This document shows positions 41,528-50,958 of a stretch of 64,000 nucleotides of DNA, one piece after another. The position numbers and the translations under genes are program-made. The notes beneath the pieces are model-generated. The model was not told the DNA's origin. It searched no databases and saw only the letters and a program-made list of their open reading frames with translations. This DNA comes from RPQJ01 sp963846315 (GTDB lineage Bacteria > Pseudomonadota > Gammaproteobacteria > Steroidobacterales > Steroidobacteraceae): positions 124,001 to 188,000 of the forward strand of contig CAWJVM010000015.1 in NCBI GenBank assembly GCA_963846315.1. Direction: 5' to 3'. Each line of letters starts with the position of its first letter. The first letter of the stretch is position 1.

Positions 41528-42901
41528 ATGCAGTGCTGCCAGTTGGCCGGCACGTCTCGGATGACGCAGGCCTCCATGGTGATCTTGCTTGCGGCCACGC
41601 TGGCGACGAATCTCCTGCTTTGGCCGGCCCGGGCGGCCGCTGTCGATGCCATTCCGCAGGCTGCCGAACGAGACCTGGAGCAAGCGGCGGCGGCCGCGCC
41701 TGAGATCCGTCTCGGGCCACTGGTGTTCGGAATGAGCCTCGAGGAGATCCAGGCGGCCGTGCCCGACGCGAGTTGGCAACCGACGTCCCGGTCCAAGTTC
41801 ACGGGCCGCCCTTTCGGCATTGTCGCCGCGGATGCCATCGACTTCGGTGGGCAGCGCATGGAAGTCAGGGTGCGCGAAGAGAAATACGATCGCGATATCG
41901 TCCTGACCTCGCGCAGCACCGAATCCAGCGCGCAGGCTTGTGAGCGGGCCGGCCTCGACTTCCTCAGCGCGCTCGAAAGCAGCGCCGGCACATTGCAGGC
42001 GGGTACGAGTTCATACGGCGAAGCTGTGTCGTTCGGGCGCGGTTCGACGGTGTTGTTCACGGCGTTCGACGACCGCAGCCGCCTGCTGACACGCAATCGG
42101 GCGCAGCGCGCGCCTGTCGATCGGATGGGCCTGGCGACGAAGCGCGAGGCAGAGCGCCTGGAAGTCAAAGGCTCCGTCACCTACGACGCGCGCAGCGCCG
42201 GAAACTGCGTCTTTACCGTCACCGTCATCAGTTGGCGTCAGCGGCCACCCTTCGAAGTGATCGCGTACGACGAATCCAGGGTCGTCCGCCGCATCAGCAT
42301 TGGTGACCGCCATCGCCTGGCAAGCCAGCTGAACATTGCAGCCGACGAGATCGTGGTGCCGCAACAGTGCCAGGTCAGCCGGCAGACTGGCGCGGTCCTC
42401 GTGTGCCGCCCGGGCGCCAATGCAACGGCTGACCCAGACATCGAGGGTGTCGCCGGCCGCTACGCGGGTGCGATGGCTTTCGACCTGTCCGGTCTCGACC
42501 GTGACGATCCACAACCGGTGTTGGTCGAGATACCCGTGCGTGTCGCGCGTTCCGACGTGCGGCCGCTGAGCTTTGCCGGGCCGGTCGTGCCGATGTCCGA
42601 GGTCGCGTTCGATGCGGTACCGCCGGGACAGGAGATCCAGCGGGCGTTTCCCTCGCAAGCGCTGCGCGATGGGGTTGGAGCGGTGGTCGAAGCTGTCTGT
42701 GAAGTGCAGCGCGACGGTTCGCTCGTCTGCCGCCGGTCGACGGTGCGCCAGACCAACGGGTTGTCCGACTTCGCCGCTGGTTTCGAACGAGCGGTCGAGA
42801 AGTTGCTGCCGTTGTACCGGGCCGGACCGGTCATGAAGAACGGGACGCCGAGTGCGGGCGCGGTGTTCGGCATGGCCGTCGCATTCAAGGTCGCCGAGTA
42901 G
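41528..42901 (+). CDS. Exported protein of unknown function, paralogue A
   Basis: A 457-residue protein with a long signal or anchor (about 10-37). A motif near residue 60 reads LGPLVFGMSLEEIQAAVPDA, then SKFTGRPFGIVAAD. The middle is a beta-rich region of unrecognised fold. The C-terminal domain (about 365-457; AVCEVQRDGSLVCRRSTV, then GFERAVEKLLPLYRAGP) resembles the TonB C-terminal fold with its Cys-x-Val pattern. It is homologous along its length to the next gene, 4 bp away, so this is a tandem duplication. No catalytic residues are seen. A promoter and palindrome lie directly upstream. Confidence 0.75.
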   Translation: MQCCQLAGTSRMTQASMVILLAATLATNLLLWPARAAAVDAIPQAAERDLEQAAAAAPEIRLGPLVFGMSLEEIQAAVPDASWQPTSRSKFTGRPFGIVAADAIDFGGQRMEVRVREEKYDRDIVLTSRSTESSAQACERAGLDFLSALESSAGTLQAGTSSYGEAVSFGRGSTVLFTAFDDRSRLLTRNRAQRAPVDRMGLATKREAERLEVKGSVTYDARSAGNCVFTVTVISWRQRPPFEVIAYDESRVVRRISIGDRHRLASQLNIAADEIVVPQQCQVSRQTGAVLVCRPGANATADPDIEGVAGRYAGAMAFDLSGLDRDDPQPVLVEIPVRVARSDVRPLSFAGPVVPMSEVAFDAVPPGQEIQRAFPSQALRDGVGAVVEAVCEVQRDGSLVCRRSTVRQTNGLSDFAAGFERAVEKLLPLYRAGPVMKNGTPSAGAVFGMAVAFKVAE

Positions 42902-42905
42902 CCGC

Positions 42906-44339
42906 ATGTGGGGCCGGACGGGCCGTGTCCCATTCGCTGGCACTGACGTAGTCGCGGCGGCGTTGCTGCTGGTGGCGTCGTCGTTGCTGTCAGCGCCCGG
43001 AGCATTCGGGCAGGCGACACTCACTGCTGCAAGAATGCCGCTCGGCGTCGGCCCCTTCGTTCTTGGCACGAGCCTTGACGAAATCAAGAGCGCCGCGCCG
43101 CAGATTTCATGGCGCAACGAGAGGGTCTCGAGGTTCACCGGTCGCGTGTTTTCGATCCGTTCGGACGATACCTTGCCGATCGCCGGAATCGAGTTCGAAG
43201 TGGGCGCGCTGGCCCACTACTACCAGCACGGGTTGAGCCTGGAAGGTGCCACCCATGTCGCGGACGCCGCTGCATGCGAGCAGGCCGGAGTGGCCGTACT
43301 CGCTGCGCTCGAGTCGCAGGCGGGGCCATTCGCGAGCCACTCGCCACGCACCGTTCCGCCCTCGGCGCCGGCGCTGCAGTGGAACGTGCAGCGATCGCCA
43401 AGTGGCGCGGTCACCGTGATGCCGTCGCCGAGCTTCGGGGGCCCGGGCGGCCGGACCGAAGGCGAAACCGTGCGCGTCGGTGCGGCGTCCAGCGCGTTGG
43501 TCGAGGCGTTCGACAGCCAGTACCGCAGCCGTTCGCGGCAGAAGTTGCTCGGGCCGGGCCCCGCGTACCTGCGGTTGAGTGCGTTCAACCGCGGCGCCGA
43601 CTACTCGGTCCAGGCGAAGGTCGAGTACGGCAGAGACAGCGTGGTCAACTGCGCCATGCGGGTCGAACTCGAACGCTGGACCCAACCGCCTGTGCCGCAG
43701 ACTTTCGATACCGCGAAGGCGAGGACGCTCGGCCATTTGACCGTGGCCGAGCGCCACCTGGTGCAGGCTCCAGATGTTGTCGGTGGCGATGCAATCGATG
43801 TCGAACTGTTCTGTGACATCGATCGCCGCACGGGCTGGACGTTCAGTTGCGGCGTGGTCAGCCCCGCAAGCATAAGCGCGGCGCAGGAGGCAGTCGCGCA
43901 GCGCCTGGCGCGGCTGGTGGCATTCGACATGAGTGGCGTGGACCGCGACGACCCGCAGATGATGCGGGGAACCGTGCGCGTGCGTGTCGACCCGGCGGAC
44001 CGCAAGCCGATCGATTTTCTCGACGCGACAAGAACCCCGCTGGATGACGTCGAGTTCGAGGAGCAACCCGGCGCCGAGGACGACGCGCCCGCCTTTCCGC
44101 CGTTCGCGGCGAACGCCGGCGCCGAAGTCGAGGTGCCGTTGACCTGCCGCATCCAGGTCGATGGCTCGCTCATCTGCGCGTGCAAGCAGCCCGCGGTGGA
44201 CGCCGAGCCAAGGGCAGTCGTCGCGAGCGCGTGTCGCGTTGCCGGTACGCGCTACCGTGCCGTGCCGTCGTTGCGCAGCGGTGCGCCGAGCGCCGGTCGC
44301 GTGATCGACCTGACGGTCCGCGTGCGGCCGGAGTCCTGA
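42906..44339 (+). CDS. Exported protein of unknown function, paralogue B
   Basis: A 477-residue sister of the upstream gene. It has a signal peptide or anchor (about 13-36), then VGPFVLGTSLDEIKSAAPQI and SRFTGRVFSIRSDD aligning with the same places in paralogue A. ERHLVQAPD and FDMSGVDRDDPQ match DRHRLASQL and FDLSGLDRDDPQ there. It has an insert rich in Pro/Gly/Ser (about 155-200) absent from A. The C-terminal TonB-like domain (PLTCRIQVDGSLICACKQ) keeps the Cys pattern. ATG 42906 is 4 bp after the previous stop, with translation probably coupled. Confidence 0.75.
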   Translation: MWGRTGRVPFAGTDVVAAALLLVASSLLSAPGAFGQATLTAARMPLGVGPFVLGTSLDEIKSAAPQISWRNERVSRFTGRVFSIRSDDTLPIAGIEFEVGALAHYYQHGLSLEGATHVADAAACEQAGVAVLAALESQAGPFASHSPRTVPPSAPALQWNVQRSPSGAVTVMPSPSFGGPGGRTEGETVRVGAASSALVEAFDSQYRSRSRQKLLGPGPAYLRLSAFNRGADYSVQAKVEYGRDSVVNCAMRVELERWTQPPVPQTFDTAKARTLGHLTVAERHLVQAPDVVGGDAIDVELFCDIDRRTGWTFSCGVVSPASISAAQEAVAQRLARLVAFDMSGVDRDDPQMMRGTVRVRVDPADRKPIDFLDATRTPLDDVEFEEQPGAEDDAPAFPPFAANAGAEVEVPLTCRIQVDGSLICACKQPAVDAEPRAVVASACRVAGTRYRAVPSLRSGAPSAGRVIDLTVRVRPES

Positions 44340-44373
44340 TCCTGCATGACGGAAATCCAACGAGGCGAGGCGC

Positions 44374-45654
44374 CTACAGCAGGTCCTTGAGCCGGAACCA
44401 GAGCATTGCGAGCACGAGTCCCGGCATGCGCAGGGCGGGGCCCCCGGGGAAATCGTGGTGCCTGAGTTGCGTGAATAGATCAAAGCGCTCGGCCTGTCCC
44501 GCGATGGTCTCGGCCACCATCTGTCCTGCGACGCCGGTCAGCGCGATGCCGTGCCCCGAGAATCCCTGCAGGTAATACACGTTCGGCGCGATGCGCCCGA
44601 AGTCGGGCGCGCGACTCATGGTGATGTCGACGTGCCCGCCCCAGGCGAAGTCGATCTTCGCATCGGCAAGCGATGGGAAGACATTGAGCATCCGCTCGCG
44701 CGTTGCCCGGGCGGTGTTGCGCGCATCGCGACCAGAGTAGCTGACCCGGCCGCCGAACAGCAGGCGGTGGTCGTCCGAGCGGCGGAAATAATCGAGCACG
44801 AAGTTGACGTCGGACACGGCGATGTTCTCGTGCATCAGCGCCTCGATGCGCGCCTGCCCGAGCCGCTCGGTGGCGATGACGTACGTGCCGACCGGCATGA
44901 TGCGGTCGCGCAGCTTCTTCGAGATCGTCTCGTCGATGAACGCGTTGCAGCACAGCGCGACGTGCCTCGCCCGCACCGTCTGGCCGCCGCGTGTGCGCAG
45001 CTTCACGGTGGCGCCGTGCTCGATGCCGACGACCAGTGCCTGTTCGTAAATCGAAACGCCCGCCGCCGCCGCCGCGGCCGCGAGTCCCAGTGTGTAATTC
45101 AGCGGATGAAGGTGCCCGCTGCGGTCGTCGCGCAGGCCGCCGATGTAGCGATCGGTGTCGAGCACCGCACTCAGTTCGGCCCGGTCGAGCCAGCGGGTGC
45201 CGGTGTAGCCGTAGCCATTCAATTCGTCCTGGTGTGCTTGCAGGTCGGACACCTGGCGCGGCTTGAGCGCGGCGTGCAGGTGGCCCCAGTGCAGGTCGCA
45301 GTCGATGCGGTGCTTCCCGATCAGGTCCCGCATCAGGTCGAGTGCCGCCACCGAGATGTCGAACATCTTCCTTGCGTCGGCCTCACCCACCTGTGCGACC
45401 AGCTTGTCCTGGCTGCACGCGTAACCGACGATTGCCTGGCCGCCGCTGCGCCCCGACGCGCCGAAGCCGATGCGGTGGCCCTCGAGCAGCACGACCTTGT
45501 AGCCGCGTTCGGCGAGGAACAACGCCGTCGCACAGCCGGCGATGCCGCCACCCACGACGCAGACATCGGCATCGACGTCACCCGTCAAGGCCGGGTGACC
45601 GGGCGCGGGATTCGCCGAGGCGGCGTAGTACGAATCGATATGCTCGACCGGCAT
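44374..45654 (-). CDS. puuB: Gamma-glutamylputrescine oxidase-like FAD oxidoreductase
   Basis: A 426-residue DAO-family flavoenzyme. It starts MPVEHIDSYYAASANPAP, as PuuB does. The FAD motif is VVGGGIAGCATALFLAERG (about 33-51) and the second flavin motif FGASGRSGGQAIVG follows. The C-terminal YLQGFSGHGIALTGVAGQM closes the flavin site. The expected reaction is oxidation of gamma-glutamylputrescine to the aldehyde plus ammonia and H2O2. It follows spuI by 4 bp on the minus strand, so ligase and oxidase are co-transcribed. The exact amine cannot be told from sequence. Confidence 0.9.
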   Translation of the reverse strand: MPVEHIDSYYAASANPAPGHPALTGDVDADVCVVGGGIAGCATALFLAERGYKVVLLEGHRIGFGASGRSGGQAIVGYACSQDKLVAQVGEADARKMFDISVAALDLMRDLIGKHRIDCDLHWGHLHAALKPRQVSDLQAHQDELNGYGYTGTRWLDRAELSAVLDTDRYIGGLRDDRSGHLHPLNYTLGLAAAAAAAGVSIYEQALVVGIEHGATVKLRTRGGQTVRARHVALCCNAFIDETISKKLRDRIMPVGTYVIATERLGQARIEALMHENIAVSDVNFVLDYFRRSDDHRLLFGGRVSYSGRDARNTARATRERMLNVFPSLADAKIDFAWGGHVDITMSRAPDFGRIAPNVYYLQGFSGHGIALTGVAGQMVAETIAGQAERFDLFTQLRHHDFPGGPALRMPGLVLAMLWFRLKDLL

Positions 45655-45658
45655 GGCT

Positions 45659-47029
45659 TCAGCTCGTGGTCAGGTACCAGTCGTAATCGATGGCCGGCAC
45701 GTGGGAATTGAAATCCTGCATCTCGCCGCGGCGGGTCTGCGCGTACAGGTTGGCGAAGCGTTCACCAAGGTATTCCCGCGCGAACTCGCTGCGTTCGAAC
45801 ACGCCGAGCGCCTCGGGCCAGGACTGTGGAATCGTCGGGGTCGTGTCGCGGTATGCATTGCCTGCCAGCACGGGGCCCGGATCGAGCTTGCGTGTGAGTC
45901 CCAGGTGCATGCCGGCAAGCACGATGGCGGAGAGCAAGTACGGGTTGGCGTCGGCGCCGGCGATGCGGTGCTCGACGCGCCGACTGGCAGGCGGGCCGTG
46001 CGGGACGCGGAACGCGACACCTCGGTTGTTGACGGACCAGCTTGGGTTGAGCGGCACGTAGGCCTCGGGCTGGAAGCGGCGGTACGAATTGGCCGTGGGT
46101 GCGCAGATCGCGATCGCGTCGTTCATCGTCGCGGCGAGGCCACCGATCGCATGCCGCAATCGTTCACTGCCTGCCGCGTCATTGGCCTCGAATATGTTGC
46201 GACCAGCCGCATCGAGCACGCTGATGTGCAGGTGCGCGCCGCTGCCAGCGTGGTCACGGTATGGCTTCGGCATGAACGTCGCTTCCATGCCGTGCTGCAG
46301 GGCCACGCCTTTCACCAGTCGCTTGAGACGAATCGCGTGGTCGCAGGCGAGCAGGGGATCGTCGACGTGGTGCAGGTTCACTTCGAACTGGCCGGGGCCG
46401 TATTCGGCGAGCACGGTGCCGACCGGCAGTTCCTGCTCGCGTGCGGCGGCGTCGATCGCACTGAGCACGGCCGAGTACTCGTTCAGCTCCTGCATCGAGT
46501 TGATCTGGGTCTTCACTTCGCGGCGGCCGGTCAGTGGCTGGTGCGGCGGCTGTGCGTTGCCCTCCGGCGTACGCTCGCGGTCGACGAGGTAGAACTCGAG
46601 TTCGACCGCCATCACCGGCTGCAGCCCCAGCGCGGTGAAGCGCGCGACGACATGCTCCAGCACGTGACGCGGATCGCCATGGAACGGCGTCCGGTCGTGC
46701 TCGTACATGCTGATCTGCATCTGCGCGATCTGGTCGCCGAGCCACGGTACCGGCACGAGGCTGCCCGCGATCGGCAGGCACACGCGATCCGCGTCGCCTT
46801 CGTCAAAACCCAGGCCAGTGGACTGCACCGTGCCGCCGAGCACGTCGAGCGCAAACATCGAGCCGGGCAGCAGCAGACCCAGGTCGTGCACGCCTTCAAG
46901 TTCTGCAGCCGTAACTCGCTTGCCGCGCGGGATGCCCATGAGGTCGGCGAGCAGCAGATCGACGAAGCGCACTTGCGGACGACGCTTCAGCCAGGCGGCG
47001 GCCGGCCCGAATTCCGCAAACTGCGGCAT
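45659..47029 (-). CDS. spuI: Gamma-glutamylpolyamine synthetase (GlnA-like), SpuI-type
   Basis: A 456-residue glutamine-synthetase-fold ligase of the PuuA group that joins glutamate to putrescine or another polyamine using ATP. VMAVELEFYLVDRERT carries the metal Glu residues, and MPKPYRDHAGSGAHLHISV is the ATP/glutamate loop (true GlnA has NGSGMH). RVEHRIAGADANPYLL is the conserved C-terminal motif. It diverges from spuA over about 240 bp, the arrangement of spuI and spuA in Pseudomonas aeruginosa. Confidence 0.9.
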   Translation of the reverse strand: MPQFAEFGPAAAWLKRRPQVRFVDLLLADLMGIPRGKRVTAAELEGVHDLGLLLPGSMFALDVLGGTVQSTGLGFDEGDADRVCLPIAGSLVPVPWLGDQIAQMQISMYEHDRTPFHGDPRHVLEHVVARFTALGLQPVMAVELEFYLVDRERTPEGNAQPPHQPLTGRREVKTQINSMQELNEYSAVLSAIDAAAREQELPVGTVLAEYGPGQFEVNLHHVDDPLLACDHAIRLKRLVKGVALQHGMEATFMPKPYRDHAGSGAHLHISVLDAAGRNIFEANDAAGSERLRHAIGGLAATMNDAIAICAPTANSYRRFQPEAYVPLNPSWSVNNRGVAFRVPHGPPASRRVEHRIAGADANPYLLSAIVLAGMHLGLTRKLDPGPVLAGNAYRDTTPTIPQSWPEALGVFERSEFAREYLGERFANLYAQTRRGEMQDFNSHVPAIDYDWYLTTS

Positions 47030-47267
47030 GACACACCCGTTGTTTAGGATTTAGCGACGGCTGGGCCGTCCGGGAGCGAGGAGAATAGCCGTTAGCCGCG
47101 TTGGGCGGCAAGCCGTGCAGGCGTCGTTGAAAATCGATCCAAGTCCATGTTTGGCCTGATTTTTGGCCATTTTTTTGCGTTGCGCGGCGACGGCGGGGGG
47201 GTGGCTGTGGTTTAATCCTGACCGTCCCCGAATGATGGCCCCCCAAGAGCCGTCTAGGATTTTAAAC
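47030..47267. promoter_or_regulatory. Divergent spuI/spuA control region
   Basis: A 238-bp gap. Direct repeats TTTGGCC at 47150 and 47162 (12-bp period) and a T7 run follow. AGGA at 47257 precedes the spuA start. I cannot define clear promoter pairs or a PuuR-type box, but the symmetry of the locus makes this the main control point. Confidence 0.4.
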
Positions 47268-48023
47268 GTGGCTCGCCACAAACCATTGATCGGCATTCCC
47301 GCGGATCGCCGGGTCCTGGGTCCGCACCCTTTCCACTGCGTCGGCGAGAAGTACATCGCTGCCGTGGCCGAGGCGGCCGACGCCATCCCGGTCCTGCTCC
47401 CCGCGCTGGGTGAGCGCGACCTCGACGCGCTGTTGTCGCAGCTCGACGGCATCCTGCTGACTGGCAGTCCTTCCAATGTCGAGCCGCATCGCTACCTCGG
47501 CCCCGCCAGCGAACCCGAGACGCTGCACGATCCACACCGCGATGAAACGACGTTGCCGCTGATTCCGCAGGCCATCGCAACGGGCCTCCCCCTGTTCGCC
47601 GTGTGTCGCGGGTTCCAGGAAATGAACGTCGCCTTCGGCGGCACGCTCTGGCAGAAAGTGCAGGACGTCCCGGGCATGCAGGACCACCGTGAAGACAAGG
47701 AGCAACCGCTCGAGGTCCAGTACGCGCCGGCCCACGAGGTGGAACTCGTGCGGGGCGGCTACCTGCACGGACTTGCGGGCACCGAGCGAGTCCGGGTGAA
47801 CTCGCTGCACTCGCAGGGCGTGCAGACCCTCGGCCGCGAGCTCGAAGTCGAAGCGCGCGCTGCCGACGGACTGATCGAAGCGTTCCGCGTCCGCAACGCG
47901 CCAGGCTTTGCGCTCGCAGTGCAGTGGCACCCGGAATGGCAGGTCCTGCAGAACCCTTTTTCGCACGCCTTGTTCGCTGCCTTCGGCGACGCGGCGCGCG
48001 CACGCATCAACGCACGGAAGTAG
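47268..48023 (+). CDS. spuA: Gamma-glutamyl-gamma-aminobutyrate hydrolase (PuuD/SpuA)
   Basis: A 251-residue class I glutamine-amidotransferase-like hydrolase that releases GABA (or an analogue) and glutamate from the gamma-glutamylated intermediate. The nucleophile is Cys113 in LFAVCRGFQEMNVAFGG, and the catalytic His and Glu are in VQWHPEW. GTG 47268 is chosen for the AGGA upstream and the family-like start (ARHKPLIGIPADRR); ATG 47232 or 47235 would add about 11-12 residues. First gene of the spuABCDEFGH series. Confidence 0.93.
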   Translation: MARHKPLIGIPADRRVLGPHPFHCVGEKYIAAVAEAADAIPVLLPALGERDLDALLSQLDGILLTGSPSNVEPHRYLGPASEPETLHDPHRDETTLPLIPQAIATGLPLFAVCRGFQEMNVAFGGTLWQKVQDVPGMQDHREDKEQPLEVQYAPAHEVELVRGGYLHGLAGTERVRVNSLHSQGVQTLGRELEVEARAADGLIEAFRVRNAPGFALAVQWHPEWQVLQNPFSHALFAAFGDAARARINARK

Positions 48024-48028
48024 TTTTC

Positions 48029-49366
48029 ATGAGCACCCCGATCCAGCAGTTTTTCAAGGAACACGGCATCTCGGAAGTCGAGGCCGTCGTCCCCGACATG
48101 GCAGGCATCGCGCGCGGCAAGGTGATGCCCGCGATGAAGTTCGCGGAAGACGAGGGCATGCGCATGCCCGAGAGCATCTTCCTGCAGACGGTTACGGGCG
48201 ATTACCCGGACGACGACCGTGCCATCAGCCCGTCGGAAATCGACATCGTGCTGAAGGCCGACCCGAACACGACGCGAGTCGTCCCGTGGGCCGCCGAGCC
48301 GACCGCGCAGGTCATCCACGACAGCTATTACTCTGACGGCCGCCCGGTGACGATGGCGCCGCGCTACGTGCTGCGCCACATCCTCGACCTCTACGCGCAG
48401 AAGGGCTGGAAGCCGATCGTCGCGCCGGAACTCGAGTTCTACCTGGTCGAGCCGAACATCGACGCCGACTATCCGCTCAAGCCGCCGGTGGGTCGCTCGG
48501 GCCGGCCGGAAATCGGCCGCCAGTCGTACAGCATCGCCGCGGTCAACGAGTTCGATCCGTTGTTCGACGACATCTATGCGTTCTGCGAAGCGCAGGAAAT
48601 CGAGATCGATACGCTGATCCACGAGGACGGGGCCGCGCAGATGGAGATCAACCTGATCCACGGCGACGCGATGTCGCTTGCGGACCAGGTGTTCATGTTC
48701 AAGCGCACGGCGCGTGAAGCCGCGTTCCGGCACAAGATGTACGCGACGTTCATGGCGAAGCCGATGGCGCGCGAGCCGGGCAGCGCGATGCACATCCACC
48801 AGAGCATCGTCGACGCCAAGACCGGCAAGAACGTGTTCAGCGACAAGGACGGCAACCCGACCCCGCTGTTCTTCTCGCACATCGCCGGCCTGCAGAAGTA
48901 CCTGCCGCAGGCAATGGCGCTGTTCGCGCCGAACGTGAATTCGTTCCGCCGCATCATCCTGCGCCACCTCGCGCCCATCAACACGCAGTGGGGTTACGAC
49001 AACCGCACCGCTGGCCTGCGCGTGCCGATCTCGAACCCGGACAACCGTCGCGTCGAAAACCGTCTCGCCGGGGCGGACGCCAATCCCTACCTGGCGCTCG
49101 CCGCCTCGCTGGCTTGCGGTTACCTCGGCATGATGGAAGGCCTGAAGCCGTCGGAGCCCGTCTCCGGCAGCGCGTACGACCTGCCGTTCAACCTGCCGCG
49201 CAGCCTCGAGGAATCGGTGCGCCTGTTGCGCGACTGCCGCACGCTGATCGACACGCTCGGCGACCGCTTCGTGCTGGCCTACACCGCGGTCAAGGAAAGC
49301 GAGCAGGATACGTTCCTGCAGGTCATCAGCAGCTGGGAGCGCGAGCACTTGCTGCTGAACGTGTGA
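48029..49366 (+). CDS. spuB: Gamma-glutamylpolyamine synthetase (GlnA-like), SpuB-type
   Basis: A 445-residue second GS-fold ligase, 5 bp after spuA. VAPELEFYLVEPNIDADY carries the metal-binding Glu residues. MAKPMAREPGSAMHIHQSI is the ATP loop, and RVENRLAGADANPYLALAA the C-terminal motif. It differs markedly from spuI (about the same fold and motifs, little identity outside them), so the two probably handle different polyamines, as proposed for Pseudomonas SpuI and SpuB. A heptad-repeat inverted element starts 4 bp after the stop. Confidence 0.92.
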   Translation: MSTPIQQFFKEHGISEVEAVVPDMAGIARGKVMPAMKFAEDEGMRMPESIFLQTVTGDYPDDDRAISPSEIDIVLKADPNTTRVVPWAAEPTAQVIHDSYYSDGRPVTMAPRYVLRHILDLYAQKGWKPIVAPELEFYLVEPNIDADYPLKPPVGRSGRPEIGRQSYSIAAVNEFDPLFDDIYAFCEAQEIEIDTLIHEDGAAQMEINLIHGDAMSLADQVFMFKRTAREAAFRHKMYATFMAKPMAREPGSAMHIHQSIVDAKTGKNVFSDKDGNPTPLFFSHIAGLQKYLPQAMALFAPNVNSFRRIILRHLAPINTQWGYDNRTAGLRVPISNPDNRRVENRLAGADANPYLALAASLACGYLGMMEGLKPSEPVSGSAYDLPFNLPRSLEESVRLLRDCRTLIDTLGDRFVLAYTAVKESEQDTFLQVISSWEREHLLLNV

Positions 49367-49370
49367 GGAA

Positions 49371-49515
49371 AAGGGGTCAGGGGATAGGGGTTAGGGGTTA
49401 GTCGGAAGGGGCATCTGTTGCGGTGAAGTCACCTCCACGCGACGCATGCGCCTCCCCCGACGATCCACCGCACCTCTGCTCCGACTAACCCCTAACCCCT
49501 ATCCCCTAACCCCTT
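49371..49515. repeat. Heptad-repeat inverted element, copy 2 (spuB-spuC gap)
   Basis: Arms 49371-49407 and 49480-49515 match in inverted orientation at all but one base. The units are GGGGTTA/GGGGATA with terminal GTCGGA, the same sequence as copy 1 (9747-9868). The 72-bp centre is unrelated. It fills the gap almost exactly, from 4 bp after the spuB stop to 9 bp before the spuC ATG. Confidence 0.92.
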
Positions 49516-49524
49516 GGCAGATTT

Positions 49525-50919
49525 ATGCGCTCCACCCCCTACCTCGCCGACCGCACCACCGCCCAATGGCAGGAGCTGGACCGCCAGCACTACCTGCACC
49601 CGTTCACGGACTACAAGAACCTGCACGCGAAGGGCTCGCGGGTCATCGTCAAGGCCGAGGGGGTGTACCTGTACGATTCAGAAGGCAACCGCATGCTCGA
49701 TGGCATGGCGGGCCTCTGGTGCGTCAACCTGGGGTACGGTCGCAAGGAGCTCGCCGAGGCCGCCTACCATCAGCTGCTCGAGCTGCCGTACTACAACAGC
49801 TTCTTCCAGACGGCCCACCCGCCGGCCATCGAACTCGCGAAGCAGCTGGTCGACCTGACGCCACCGCAGTTCAATCGGGTGTTCTTCACGGGCTCGGGCT
49901 CGGAAGGCAACGACACAGTCGTGCGCCTGGTGCGCCGCTATTGGGACCTGCTCGGGCAGCCCGAGCGCAAGGTCATCATCAGCCGGCAGAATGCGTACCA
50001 CGGCAGCACCATGGCCGGGGCGAGCCTCGGCGGCATGGCGTTCATGCACGAGCAGGGCGGCCTGCCGATCCCGGACATCGTCCACATCCCGCAGCCGTAC
50101 TGGTACGGCGAGGGCGGCAGACTCAGTCCGGCCGAGTTCGGCGTGAAGGTCGCGCACACGCTCGAGCAGAAGATCCTCGAAATGGGACCGCAGAAGATCG
50201 CGGCTTTCATCGGCGAACCAATCCAGGGCGCCGGCGGCGTGATCATCCCGCCGGACACGTACTGGCCGGAAATCCAGAAGATCTGCGACCGCTACGGCAT
50301 CCTGCTGGTCGCGGACGAGGTCATCTGCGGCTTTGGCCGCACGGGTCACTGGTTCGGTTCCAATCACTTCGGGATCAAGCCCGACCTCATGACGATTGCC
50401 AAGGGCCTGTCCTCCGGCTACCTGCCGATCGGCGGCGTCATGGTGGCGGACCGGGTGGCCGACGTGATCATCGACCAGGGTGGCGAGTTCGCCCACGGCT
50501 TCACCTACTCGGGGCACCCGGCGGCCTGCGCCGTCGCCAGCGTCAACCTGACCCTGATCCAGCAGGAAAACCTCGTGTCGCGCACGCACGACGAGACCGG
50601 CCCCTACCTCGCCAGGAAGTGGCGCGACATTTCGGAGCATCCGCTGGTGGGCGAGGCGCGGTCCGTCGGCCTGATCGGCGCTTTGGAACTGGTCAAGGAC
50701 AAAGGCTCGCGCACGTTCTTCGACAACCGCGGCGAGGTCGGCACGATCTGCCGCGATTTCTGCTTCGAGAACGGCCTGATCATGCGCGCCGTGCGGGACA
50801 CGATGATCATTTCGCCGCCGCTCGTGATCAGCCGCGAGCAGCTCGACGAGCTGGCCGAGAAAGCCTGGCGCTGCCTCGACCTGACGTACGCCCGCTGCCG
50901 CGACGAAGGTCGGTTGTAG
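49525..50919 (+). CDS. spuC: Putrescine:pyruvate aminotransferase SpuC
   Basis: A 464-residue class III PLP aminotransferase. It opens with HYLHPFTDYKNLHAKGSRV, then FFTGSGSEGNDTVVRLVRR (PLP phosphate), LVADEVICGFGRTGHW (PLP Asp) and Lys in LMTIAKGLSSGYLPIG. It should move an amine from putrescine to pyruvate, giving 4-aminobutanal, an alternative to gamma-glutamylation. No Shine-Dalgarno is visible: the repeat's pyrimidine-rich arm ends 9 bp before the ATG. Position and order equal Pseudomonas spuC. Confidence 0.93.
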   Translation: MRSTPYLADRTTAQWQELDRQHYLHPFTDYKNLHAKGSRVIVKAEGVYLYDSEGNRMLDGMAGLWCVNLGYGRKELAEAAYHQLLELPYYNSFFQTAHPPAIELAKQLVDLTPPQFNRVFFTGSGSEGNDTVVRLVRRYWDLLGQPERKVIISRQNAYHGSTMAGASLGGMAFMHEQGGLPIPDIVHIPQPYWYGEGGRLSPAEFGVKVAHTLEQKILEMGPQKIAAFIGEPIQGAGGVIIPPDTYWPEIQKICDRYGILLVADEVICGFGRTGHWFGSNHFGIKPDLMTIAKGLSSGYLPIGGVMVADRVADVIIDQGGEFAHGFTYSGHPAACAVASVNLTLIQQENLVSRTHDETGPYLARKWRDISEHPLVGEARSVGLIGALELVKDKGSRTFFDNRGEVGTICRDFCFENGLIMRAVRDTMIISPPLVISREQLDELAEKAWRCLDLTYARCRDEGRL

Positions 50920-50958
50920 CGGGCGGGTGCCGCGCCCGAATCAGGGGCGGACGGGTTG

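Noticed and set aside
47030..47267. Riboswitch in the spuA leader
   Set aside because: No conserved riboswitch core or paired architecture could be made out; only short direct repeats and a T run are seen.
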